Shown: piece by piece, positions 53,246 through 61,289 of the stretch
How the letters are laid out: each line of letters starts with the position of its first letter
How positions within the stretch are numbered: position 1 is the first letter of the stretch
Origin: CBDHCC01 sp965219235
GTDB taxonomy: Bacteria; Pseudomonadota; Alphaproteobacteria; Sphingomonadales; Sphingomonadaceae
Assembly (NCBI GenBank): GCA_965219235.1
Contig: OZ244721.1
Location: 2,232,001 to 2,296,000 of the forward strand
Length of the DNA stretch: 64,000 nucleotides
Direction of reading: 5' to 3'
Translations under genes and position numbers: made by a program
Notes under the pieces: generated by a model
The model's input: the letters and a program-made list of their open reading frames with translations, nothing else
Told to the model about the DNA's origin: nothing
Databases searched by the model: none

Positions 53246-53600
53246 CGGTCGATCGCCGTGGCCTCCGTACTGCCGCGCCCGGTGTCAAAACCAGTCGAGA
53301 CTGTTGAAAACTCCAGCCTGCCCCAAACTCGGCGCTTATGAGCAGCAATAAAGCACAATCGAGCGATGAGCTGATGCAACAGTGCGTCCTCGCCATCTCT
53401 GACGCAGCCTATGTGCTCGCCTGAGCAGCCGATCCGCTCTCGCCCGAGTTTTTCACAGTCTCGTTCGGTTTTGACGCTCCGTCGGCGCGACCATTTCGTT
53501 GTTCGACAGACAGTCGTTCATTGAACGATGAGCAGGGTTAGACGGTGGCCGGCTATAACCCGCGTTGACCGGCCATCATCCCGCGAGCTAGCGTCACTGG
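53246..53600. other. Gene-free stretch
   Basis: 355 bases with no supported gene or RNA. The short open frames lack ribosome sites and family features. It presumably ends the LysR transcript and carries the promoter of the DUF3224 gene. Confidence 0.5.
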
Positions 53601-54080
53601 ATGGACCGAGGGCGATTCTTCTACCTTGCCGTTTGCATGGTCGCGGCGGGGCTCGCGACCACGGCCCCACCCGCGATCGGTTCGCCCAAGAAGCAGCCGG
53701 CCGCGGCTAAGGCTGTTAGCCGCCATGCCCGCGGCAGCTTCGAGGTCGCGATCGAGCCCGAGAGCGAAACACGGTATGCGATGACCAAGACGTTCTCCGG
53801 TGCGTTGGCGGGCACGTCTAGGGGCACCATGATCGGCGATAGCGCCGTCAATGCCTATGCGGCGCTGGAGAGGTTTGAGGGAACGCTGGACGGCAAGAAG
53901 GGCGGGTTCGTTCTTCTTCATCGCGGCTACATGAGCGACGCGGAGGGCATGAACCTCGACATCATGGTCGCGCCGAACTCCGGCGCCGGGGAGCTGAAGG
54001 GGATCAGGGGCAAGCTCGCCATCGAGATCAAGGGCGATAAGCACTCCTACGACCTGGCTTACTCGCTGCCGTCCCCATGA
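53601..54080 (+). CDS. DUF3224 protein, exported
   Basis: 159 aa. A signal sequence (FFYLAVCMVAAGLATTAPP) is followed by the DUF3224 beta-barrel: RGSFEVAIEP, KTFSGALAGTSRGTMI, AYAALERFEGTLDGKKGGFVLLHRG and the C-terminal LAIEIKGDKHSYDLAYSL. Role unknown. It overlaps the next gene by 4 bp (ATGA). Confidence 0.88.
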   Translation: MDRGRFFYLAVCMVAAGLATTAPPAIGSPKKQPAAAKAVSRHARGSFEVAIEPESETRYAMTKTFSGALAGTSRGTMIGDSAVNAYAALERFEGTLDGKKGGFVLLHRGYMSDAEGMNLDIMVAPNSGAGELKGIRGKLAIEIKGDKHSYDLAYSLPSP

Positions 54081-54586
54081 CGCGCTACGTCGCGCTGCTT
54101 CGGGCGGTCAACTTGGGCGGCCATAACACCCTGCCGATGACCGAACTCCAGGCCATATGCGAACGGGCGGGCTGCACCAACGTCCAGACCTATATCGCGA
54201 GCGGCAACGTGGTTTTCGACGCGGCGGGAAGCGAGCAGCACGTCAAGGCTGCGATCGAGGCCGAGATCGAGGCGTTCGCGGGCAAGCGGATCGAGGTGAT
54301 GGTCCGCACCGGCGAGGAACTGACCGCCGTGCTGGCGGCAAACCCGTTCAAGGCGACAAAGCCTAACTACACGGTGGCTATTTTCCTCGACCACGCTCCC
54401 GCGCCGGACGCGCTGGACGGCGTTACCGGGTGCAAGGACGAGGAGATCAGCTTGGGCGTGCGCGAAATCTATGTCCACTACGGCGAGGGCATGGGCAGGT
54501 CGCGGCTCAAGATCAGAGCCGCGAGTGGCGGGACCGCTCGCAACATCAACACGGTGACGAAGCTCGCCACGATGGCGGCAGCCTAG
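54077..54586 (+). CDS. DUF1697 protein
   Basis: 169 aa. RYVALLRAVNLGGHNTLPM at the start, then TYIASGNVVFDA, VMVRTGEELTAVL and the end GTARNINTVTKLATM are the complete DUF1697 pattern. A ferredoxin-like fold of unknown role. Cotranscribed with the DUF3224 gene. Confidence 0.93.
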   Translation: MTRYVALLRAVNLGGHNTLPMTELQAICERAGCTNVQTYIASGNVVFDAAGSEQHVKAAIEAEIEAFAGKRIEVMVRTGEELTAVLAANPFKATKPNYTVAIFLDHAPAPDALDGVTGCKDEEISLGVREIYVHYGEGMGRSRLKIRAASGGTARNINTVTKLATMAAA

Positions 54587-54663
54587 CCGAACCTTAGCCG
54601 CAATAGCTCGACCAGTTACCCGAGGCGGCGCAGCTCCGCAGCATCGTTCAACAAACGGTCGAT

Positions 54664-55032
54664 TCACGCTCGCGATGACAGGACGAACTCATTGCCGTCC
54701 GGGTCGCGCATGATAGCGAAAGTGCCCCAAGGCTGCTTCGTCGGCTGTTCACGAAATTCGACGCCGCGTTCGGAAAGCTGGCGGTAGGTTGCCTCAACGT
54801 CGTCGCAGGCGAGCGCACCATTAAACTGCCCGCCCACTCGACCCTCGTCCCCGTCCGGCGTGAACAATACGAAACGAGTTTCTGAGCTGCCGATCGCAAG
54901 CTCAATCCAGCGCTGGGTAGGGCTGAACGGCTGATCGGCGATGAGCCTGAACCCGACCTTCTCGGTATAGAAGGCGAGCGCGCGATCCTGGTCGCGCGTG
55001 GGAATGCTGACAAACTTCACATGCACGATCAT
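54664..55032 (-). CDS. VOC-family (glyoxalase/bleomycin-resistance-like) protein
   Basis: 122 aa from the ATG at 55032, behind the strong site AAGGAGGGC. VKFVSIPTRDQDRALAFYTEKVGF and FNGALACDDVEATYRQLSERGVEFREQP form two modules; RDPDGNEFVLSSR is the usual end with a glutamate ligand. Substrate unknown. Divergent from the small HTH gene. Confidence 0.92.
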   Translation of the reverse strand: MIVHVKFVSIPTRDQDRALAFYTEKVGFRLIADQPFSPTQRWIELAIGSSETRFVLFTPDGDEGRVGGQFNGALACDDVEATYRQLSERGVEFREQPTKQPWGTFAIMRDPDGNEFVLSSRA

Positions 55033-55107
55033 GATAGCCCTCCTTGGTCGGGCCACCCTGCCGCGCCGCATGGACGGAAGGGAACCCGTCCTTTAAACAC
55101 TATAGTC

Positions 55108-55428
55108 ATGTCGAGCCAGGCTGTCGCTGTTGATCCTTATATCGTCGACTCCCTGATGCCAGACCTGGTGGGGCACGATCGCGCTCCCAGTGCCTTCGTC
55201 GTCTATCTCAGCTTGTGGCACTTGGGCGGGGGCGACACCGAACGGACGATCGCCCTGAGCTTGCGCGAGCTTTCCGCCAGAACGGGGCTGTCCAAGACGG
55301 CGGTTCAGCGCGCCATCATCCACCTACGCCGGCGCAGCCTCATCAGCACGACGAAGGAGAACACCACGGCCGCACCACGCTATCGGCTGCACACGCCGTG
55401 GAAGCGCGGGATTTCACCCAACCTCTGA
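55108..55428 (+). CDS. Small winged-helix DNA-binding protein
   Basis: 106 aa from the ATG at 55108. LSLRELSARTGLSKTAVQRAIIHLRRRSLIS is a clear helix-turn-helix with wing TTKENTTAAPRYRLH. It resembles plasmid-type or GntR-like small regulators. No effector domain. It may control the divergent VOC gene. No strong ribosome site is seen. Confidence 0.75.
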   Translation: MSSQAVAVDPYIVDSLMPDLVGHDRAPSAFVVYLSLWHLGGGDTERTIALSLRELSARTGLSKTAVQRAIIHLRRRSLISTTKENTTAAPRYRLHTPWKRGISPNL

Positions 55429-55702
55429 CAGGCTACCCAAGGAGTAAGTACAGCGCTGCTATAAGCAGGTTGCCCAACGTGACCATCGCACCTTGCCGTC
55501 GGTGCGCAGTAAGTCTAAATCGGCGCCGTCGAAAAGGACCAGAGCGGCATCGGTAAGCCCGCTACCTCGCAAGAGGCTCCGTATCGCCCCACCAGGCGAA
55601 CCCGCGACAAGCATCGGCGCGACCCGCCGAGGCTTGGCGCTGTTCGGAGTGTTCGGTCGGTCCCAGCCTTTGCGGTCAGCGCTCAACTAGGAGTGCAGGA
55701 CC

Positions 55703-56026
55703 ATGCCAATTATTCGTGCCAACACCCCGATCGTGACGCAGATCAATGTGTTCACAGTGCCGGAAGGGCAGCAGCAGCCGCTTATCGACTATCTGTCGGA
55801 GGCGGCGAAAGCCGCCCGCGAGGTGGAGGGTTGGATTTCGGCGAGCCTACATCGCAGCTTAGATGGAACGCGCGTCATCAATTACGCGCAGAGCGCCGAT
55901 CATGTTGCCGCCCAACGCGTGATCGAGCACCTGAAAGCGAAAGGATTGCTGGAGGGCAACAAGGCTTACGGAGAGGCCCACCCCGGCCTCTACGAAGTGG
56001 CGTTCACCCTTGAGCGGAACGGGTAG
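55703..56026 (+). CDS. Antibiotic-biosynthesis-monooxygenase (ABM) family protein
   Basis: 107 aa, one ABM dimeric alpha/beta-barrel unit: TQINVFTVPEGQQQPLIDYL, WISASLHRSLDGTRVINYAQ and the final EVAFTLERNG. Members oxidise polyketides or act as small quinone- or heme-handling proteins. It stands alone; AGGAGTGCAGG precedes the ATG. Confidence 0.88.
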   Translation: MPIIRANTPIVTQINVFTVPEGQQQPLIDYLSEAAKAAREVEGWISASLHRSLDGTRVINYAQSADHVAAQRVIEHLKAKGLLEGNKAYGEAHPGLYEVAFTLERNG

Positions 56027-56121
56027 TGTAGGGCGGGCGGCTCCGGCCGCCCGCTTACAGCTCGAGCAGCCGGGCCGGGCTCTTCGAGAAACGGCCGCTT
56101 TCCGGACAGACTCGGGATTGC

Positions 56122-57228
56122 TCAACGAGCGTTGCCGAACATAACGATCGAGTTTGGCGGTGGTAGGTCGTCGCCTCCGCCGCCCAATTCATGCGGGGTG
56201 AGCCGCTTCCAAGCCTCCCCGGTGTCGGCCGCCTCGGCTGACGGCAGACTGCCCACCACCGTCGTTCCCTCCAGCGTGAAAGGTTGCCCCTCCGAGCCTA
56301 GCAGCGCGGGGCTGTCGGAGACGTGGAGGTGAAGGTGCGGCGAGGTGACATGGCCGGTGCTGCCGAGCCGGCCTAGCACTTGGCCGCGCCTGATCTTCTG
56401 TCCCGGCCGGACGGTGAGACCCGGCATCATGTGCTGGAAATGCACGAACCGGCCGCCGCCGAGGTCGAGAACGACATAATTGCCCGCTTCGTCACCGACG
56501 AGGACTGGAGGGCGAGCCGCTCCCCGCGCCGGTTCGGGAACACCGTCATGTGTTGCGTTGACGATTCCATCGGCAACGGCGAGCACATCGGCTCCCGGCC
56601 CTTGTCCACCCTTGGCCGGCATGAAGTCGATCGCGAAGCGCCCAGGCACGCGCGCCCGGCCTGCCGTCGCGAAGATGACGCGACGGTGGCCGCCCCGCAT
56701 CATGGGATCGTACACCGCAGCCCAGGGGCCGCCGCGCAGAGGCGGGCCGAGTTTCGGAAGCGGCGCTAGCCGGCTGGCGACATCACCACCGCTCTCGATT
56801 AGCGGGATGTTGTCTTTCAGGAAGACGAGACGGTGCCGGAGAGATCGTGCCTTGGCGAAGTTGTCCGGTATTACATCCAGGTAGACCGTTACACGGCGGC
56901 CAGGCTCGATGCGGAGCGGATCGTTGCCCGAAGCGGCGTTCCCGACCACCTGACTGTTCCGCGCAAGGTCGTCACCCCTGAGAGCCACGACCGGCGCGCC
57001 GCTCGCGGCGTCGAGCACGTCCACCTCTTGCAAGGTAAGAGGCACGGCCGCGAAGCTGGTCAGATGCAGCTCATACCGGAGCGTGGGTTCCCCGTTCAAC
57101 GTGACGAGGGTCGGAGCCGCTGGAACCACCATATCGAAGGCCTGAGTGACTTCCGCGCTACGAGGCGAAGCGGGTTCCATGGCGCTGGCACTCAAAAGCG
57201 CGGCAAGGGGCACAAACCAATGGGTCAC
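56122..57228 (-). CDS. M23-family (LytM-like) peptidase, possibly degenerate
   Basis: 368 aa. The N-terminus is weakly hydrophobic (WFVPLAALLSASAM). A beta-rich domain occupies residues 25-170. The C-terminal M23 domain has GRFAIDFM, DGIVNATHDGVP, GNYVVLDLGGGRFVHFQHMMPG and SPHLHLHVSD. The His-x-His zinc pair is intact, but the first ligand, normally His in H-x3-D, reads Arg in GRFAID. It may be a non-cleaving or altered enzyme. It would act on peptidoglycan in the periplasm. Confidence 0.8.
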   Translation of the reverse strand: MTHWFVPLAALLSASAMEPASPRSAEVTQAFDMVVPAAPTLVTLNGEPTLRYELHLTSFAAVPLTLQEVDVLDAASGAPVVALRGDDLARNSQVVGNAASGNDPLRIEPGRRVTVYLDVIPDNFAKARSLRHRLVFLKDNIPLIESGGDVASRLAPLPKLGPPLRGGPWAAVYDPMMRGGHRRVIFATAGRARVPGRFAIDFMPAKGGQGPGADVLAVADGIVNATHDGVPEPARGAARPPVLVGDEAGNYVVLDLGGGRFVHFQHMMPGLTVRPGQKIRRGQVLGRLGSTGHVTSPHLHLHVSDSPALLGSEGQPFTLEGTTVVGSLPSAEAADTGEAWKRLTPHELGGGGDDLPPPNSIVMFGNAR

Positions 57229-57320
57229 CCGTGTCCTACTCCTCTAGCGGCGTATCTCTTCATCAGCTCGCGAGCCTACCCTAACGCCCACTCCAGCGAT
57301 CGACCACTAAACACGTCCGG

Positions 57321-57433
57321 CTGTCCAGAAGACGGTCGTTTTGGTGCCTCGCGAAGACGACGCGAGAGAAGCCGGGCGATCTTGGGATTGAGCGTGCAAC
57401 AACCCGCTCAGCAGTCTGTCCAGAAAACGGTCG
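57321..57433 (+). repeat. 18-bp direct repeat, 95 bp apart
   Basis: CTGTCCAGAAGACGGTCG at 57321-57338 recurs at 57416-57433 with one change (A for G). Both lie in the gene-free stretch. Confidence 0.7.
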
Positions 57434-57673
57434 ATCGTCGGAGGCGGCCTGCAGGCTGCAGCATAAGGCCCATTAGCGGCGTTAGGCCTCCTTAAACCGT
57501 CTCTCGTTTCATTCTCCGACTCGGCTGGCCGGTATCGTTTGGCGGCTCGAACGAGTATCGGCTGCCGTCGCAGGCAGGATCGGCCTGCTTGGATCCGAGA
57601 AGGACGACTGTGGGGCGTCGCTACACGGGCGGTCACCGTTAACTTTGAGATGCGCGGGGTTTCCCCGGACTAA

Positions 57674-57695
57674 CGCCCCAACGGTGGGCGTTTTT
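57674..57695 (+). terminator. Rho-independent terminator
   Basis: CGCCC, a 7-base loop, GGGCG, then TTTTT. It reads to the right and has no annotated gene before it on this strand. Confidence 0.6.
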
Positions 57696-57886
57696 GCGGA
57701 GTCACATGACGAATTTGGCAATCAACTGCCGAGGTCGCTCAACCACCAATAATGGCCGCTCGCGACCAGAAGCTGGAACGATACGTCCAGCTCGTTGAGG
57801 CATCGCTCAAATTTAATTAATATCCTGCAAGCCGACTCAAACTTCGCAGTGCACTCTCAAGCCGGACCATTGGCGGAGCGCGAGAG

Positions 57887-58354
57887 GTGCACACAAGGAC
57901 TCCGGCGGCGCGTTGCCGGGCAAACGAGGTAGCTGAGGCAACGGAGAGACTACGGGCGGAGCTATGCTGCCCCCGCTGCGGCGCCGAACTAACCGAAGAT
58001 CCGCGAGATCTCTTGATTAAGCGAGGCGCGGTGACCATCGCCTTTGACCCGCTAGAGGTGAGATGGCGAGGGAAATATGTACCCCTGTCGCCCGTCGAGG
58101 CTCATATCTTCGCCTGTGTCGCCCGACGTGGGCGCGCCACCTTCGACTCGCTTGATATGGCGCTTGAAGAGGTTGGCGCGCAACCAGCAACCCGGTCGCT
58201 TGTATTGCTGCACATTCGACAAAAGTTCGAGCGTGTCGGCGCCGGTTCGCCGTTCGAACGTTTGGCAGGCGCGGGAGTGAGGCTTGTCATCGAACCCGAC
58301 GAGCATGCCTCGGCCACAACAGTCATAGGATTGCGGCGGGCTATATTCGATTAA
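57887..58354 (+). CDS. Zinc-ribbon plus winged-helix protein
   Basis: 155 aa from a GTG at 57887 (GGAG eight bases upstream). A Cys-Cys-Pro-Arg-Cys knuckle (LCCPRCGAELTED) precedes an OmpR-like winged helix: KYVPLSPVEAHIFACVARRGRATFDSLDMAL and RSLVLLHIRQKFERVGAG. Only one pair of cysteines is seen, so zinc binding would need a partner. It probably acts as a DNA-binding regulator. Target unknown. Confidence 0.65.
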   Translation: MHTRTPAARCRANEVAEATERLRAELCCPRCGAELTEDPRDLLIKRGAVTIAFDPLEVRWRGKYVPLSPVEAHIFACVARRGRATFDSLDMALEEVGAQPATRSLVLLHIRQKFERVGAGSPFERLAGAGVRLVIEPDEHASATTVIGLRRAIFD

Positions 58355-58461
58355 TGCCCCCGGGGGAGGGTGGAAGCCGACTGGCTGTTACGCACACTGC
58401 GCTTACATTAAAATCTTGATAGCGGGATCAATGGTATAAGCTGATTGCCAAAGGTGGGTTG

Positions 58462-59352
58462 GTGAGGTTGCTTTCTGTGAATATGTGGTTCGAATACGAC
58501 CAGATTGGTGCTGCCGCGCTCACCTCCGCGGGGTGGCTTCTGCCCGGAAGCTGCGGACCCGATGTTTGCACCGACCGTCGAGTGATCTATGATACGGGTG
58601 GCCTGCTACTTGAAGACAGCCGCCGGGAAGTAGCGCACCCCCTGGGCCAAGGCTACTCATCCGGCTACCAATTGGTGTTTCCCTATTTTGGCGCCTTTGA
58701 TTGGCGCGTAGGGAGAGAGCAACGATTGATCGACGCCAACTCACTGCTTCTTGTCAGCGGAGGGGAGGAGTTCACGGAAACACATCCGCACGAGCAGATC
58801 GGACACGGCAGCGCCATCCTGACGGTGGACGCAGAGCTTCTGGACGAAATCGGGTTGAAGCAGGGTTCCTTATGGTGGTCGGCTACAAGTCGACCCGTGA
58901 CCGACGACATGCGGCTGCTCGTACACCGTCTCTTGTTCGCCGAGATGTCGCACCTCGCACGCGAAGAAATGAGCTTGCTCCTTCTGCGACTCGTTGCCGA
59001 GGACGAGGCCCGAGGCGCGGATCAAGCGTGCCGCAGAGTGGTTCAAAAGGCCAAACAGATACTGCACCAGCACGGTTACGAGCCGTTGTCGCTGACGCAA
59101 ATTGCATCGCAAGTTGGCGTCTCGCCAATCTACCTCACGCAAACTTTCACACGTTCCGAAGGCATGCCACTTTACCGATATCAGATGCGGCTGCGGCTGG
59201 CTCGTGCATTGTTCGAACTGCCGCGGCGGGAGAGTCTTATCGATCTTGCGCTAGATCTCGGCTTTTCGAGTCATAGTCATTTTTCATCGACCTTTCGCAA
59301 TGTCTTCGGCATCACGCCATCGCAATTTAGATCTGAGTATGCAGGTGCATAA
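58462..59352 (+). CDS. AraC-family transcriptional regulator
   Basis: About 296 aa from the GTG at 58462; a TTG at 58459 and an ATG at 58483 are other options. The N-terminal part (to about residue 180) is a cupin-like effector domain. The C-terminal double helix-turn-helix reads YEPLSLTQIASQVGVSPIYLTQTFTRSEG and LIDLALDLGFSSHSHFSSTFRNVFGITPSQFR. No clear target; it is followed by the I78 lipoprotein gene on the same strand. Confidence 0.92.
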   Translation: MRLLSVNMWFEYDQIGAAALTSAGWLLPGSCGPDVCTDRRVIYDTGGLLLEDSRREVAHPLGQGYSSGYQLVFPYFGAFDWRVGREQRLIDANSLLLVSGGEEFTETHPHEQIGHGSAILTVDAELLDEIGLKQGSLWWSATSRPVTDDMRLLVHRLLFAEMSHLAREEMSLLLLRLVAEDEARGADQACRRVVQKAKQILHQHGYEPLSLTQIASQVGVSPIYLTQTFTRSEGMPLYRYQMRLRLARALFELPRRESLIDLALDLGFSSHSHFSSTFRNVFGITPSQFRSEYAGA

Positions 59353-59567
59353 CCAGGGGTGCGGAGCGGGGGAGCGGCTGTCTCTTGCGCGTGAGGAGAA
59401 GGTCTCGTTGCAGACCGTCATTCGAAAAGCCCTGTCACGCCGTCACTCGGAGCAGCACCGATGTTCACCTGTGCTACGGCATGCCTGGCGATCGCGTTAG
59501 AACATTGATAAGTCGGGAGTGATCTAAGAAAAGTAATCACAGACCTCCTTCGAGAAGGCGAAAACGC

Positions 59568-59960
59568 ATGCCGAGGACTATAGCGATTACCTTGCTCAGC
59601 GTCGCCCTCATTGGGTGCGCGCAAAACGCGACACAACTGACCAGTGCGGCGGATGAAACCAGAAACAAGGGTGCCGGTGCCACCTCCGTCGAGATTAACA
59701 ATCGCAAAATCGACCCGCCCGCAAGTCAGTATCTGCCGAGGGAGGTTAAGGAGACCGATGTCTGTGGAGCGAAATCGGTGCAATCCTATGTTGGCAGCCA
59801 CGCGACCAGTAAAATCAGCAACGGAATGAGAATTAGCAGCGGCGCAAAGGTAATTCGCTTCATCCGTCCCGGCGACATCCTGACTATGGAGTTCAGCGAA
59901 GAGCGATTAACCGTTCACCTCGATGCACGAGATTTTATAACCAGCGCTGCTTGTGGCTAG
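59568..59960 (+). CDS. I78-family peptidase-inhibitor lipoprotein
   Basis: 130 aa. The lipoprotein signal ends in ALIGC. The inhibitor domain has DVCGAKSVQSYVGS, RFIRPGDILTMEFSEERLTVHLD and the terminal cysteine AACG, which should form a disulfide with the first cysteine. I78 proteins inhibit serine proteases. GAAGG precedes the ATG. It may protect envelope proteins. It lies apart from any protease gene in the window. Confidence 0.85.
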   Translation: MPRTIAITLLSVALIGCAQNATQLTSAADETRNKGAGATSVEINNRKIDPPASQYLPREVKETDVCGAKSVQSYVGSHATSKISNGMRISSGAKVIRFIRPGDILTMEFSEERLTVHLDARDFITSAACG

Positions 59961-60047
59961 AATCTTAGGTTATCAAATCGGCAGCTCTACAGATGACGTG
60001 AATCTCCCCATATATCCATCACCCGCGAGTCTAGCAGTGCCCACTTC

Positions 60048-61073
60048 ATGAGTGTACTATCGACATCGGTCATTGCTGCTGATCCTGCATGGCTGTCTCA
60101 TCGGCTCGCACCGGGGAATGAGTTGCTCTTCCGTCATGTGACGCGCGATCGCCATCGCGCCGTTCCTTTTCTCACCGACGAATGTCTTGGCGCTGACGCC
60201 CAGATCGTCCGTCAATCCTGCAGCAACAGCCTCTCCGCAGCACCGGTTGGTCCGGTTCACTTCATTTTCCATTCGGCCTTCTGCGCCTCGACGCTGCTCG
60301 TCAGGGCGTTCGATATTGATGGGATCGCCATGGGGCTCAGCGAACCGGTCATCTTGAACGACATAGTCGGCCGCCGCCGCCGAGGTGAGGCCGACGTTCA
60401 AGGGACCGGTCAGCTGTTCGACGCCGCGCTGGCCCTGTTGGGGCGCCCATGGTCCGTCGGTGAGGCTGTGATAATCAAGCCTTCCAACATTCTCAATCCG
60501 CTCGCTGCTGGATTGCTCGCGCTGCGGCCACAAGCCAAGGCCATCATACTCTTCGCGCCTCTGGAAACGTTCCTCGTCTCGGTCGCGCGCAAAGGCATGC
60601 ATTGCCGACTGTGGGCGCGCGAGTTGCTCGAGGGGCTGATCCAAGAGGGCGTGGCTGATCTGGGATTCACGCCAACCGATATCTTCCGCCAGACCGACCT
60701 GCAGTGCGCGGCGGTCGGATGGCTGGTCCAGCATCGGTTGTTTGTTGAACTTCTCAATCGCTACGGCGCCTCGCGCGTCCGCTCCCTCAGCAGCGAAGAA
60801 CTCCTCGCAGACCCGGTCGCGACGCTTGCCGCTGCTGGCTCGCATTTCGGGCTGGCGATCGACCGGATGGTCGCATCGCAGGTCGTCGCCGGACCGGTCT
60901 TCTCGCGGCACAGTAAGTCCGGCGAGAGGTTTGATCGAAACCTACGGATGTCGGCATATGAAGCAACCCGATCGGCTCACGGCGACGAAATTGCAATGGT
61001 CGTCGAATGGGCACGAGCGGTGGCGGCAGCCGCAGATTTGCCATTCGAGTTGGCTGGAGGCCTGGCAAGATGA
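60048..61073 (+). CDS. Sulfotransferase-like P-loop protein
   Basis: 341 aa. HFIFHSAFCASTLLVRAFDI looks like the PAPS 5'-phosphosulfate loop of sulfotransferases, though His-Ser-Ala-Phe-Cys-Ala-Ser replaces the usual basic/serine pattern; IIKPSN and SLSSEELLADPVATLAAAGSHFGL match the later part of the fold. Sphingomonads often place such genes beside TonB receptors, and here one starts 217 bp to the right on the other strand. A link to that receptor's substrate is inference. Confidence 0.6.
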   Translation: MSVLSTSVIAADPAWLSHRLAPGNELLFRHVTRDRHRAVPFLTDECLGADAQIVRQSCSNSLSAAPVGPVHFIFHSAFCASTLLVRAFDIDGIAMGLSEPVILNDIVGRRRRGEADVQGTGQLFDAALALLGRPWSVGEAVIIKPSNILNPLAAGLLALRPQAKAIILFAPLETFLVSVARKGMHCRLWARELLEGLIQEGVADLGFTPTDIFRQTDLQCAAVGWLVQHRLFVELLNRYGASRVRSLSSEELLADPVATLAAAGSHFGLAIDRMVASQVVAGPVFSRHSKSGERFDRNLRMSAYEATRSAHGDEIAMVVEWARAVAAAADLPFELAGGLAR

Positions 61074-61232
61074 CCTTCGGACGGCGAAACGAATGCGTTG
61101 TGCGCGGAGATCATCCCCACGAAGGCAAAACAGGAATTGATCTTCCGACTCTGAGTCAACAGCATCGATCCGAGAAAGTGAAGAACGTACAAGTGCGGTA
61201 GCCTTCTAGCTATCGGGTTTACGTCCTTAGTC

Positions 61233-61269
61233 CAAAAAAGGGGGAGCGACGTCTCGTCGCCGCTCCCCT
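61233..61269 (-). terminator. Rho-independent terminator of the right-end TonB receptor
   Basis: Read on the minus strand: AGGGGAGCGGCGACG, a short loop, CGTCGCTCCCCC, then TTTTTT. The stem has a one-sided bulge. It begins about 20 bp after the receptor's stop at 61290. Confidence 0.85.
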
Positions 61270-61289
61270 GTTCTGCATGCGAAACTGTT

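Larger units (their letters stand above)
57229..57886. other. Gene-free stretch with direct repeat and plus-strand terminator
   Basis: 658 bases without a supported protein gene. They hold an 18-bp direct repeat (57321 and 57416) and an intrinsic terminator reading to the right at 57674-57695. As no plus-strand gene precedes that terminator, a small RNA ending there is possible. Confidence 0.5.
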
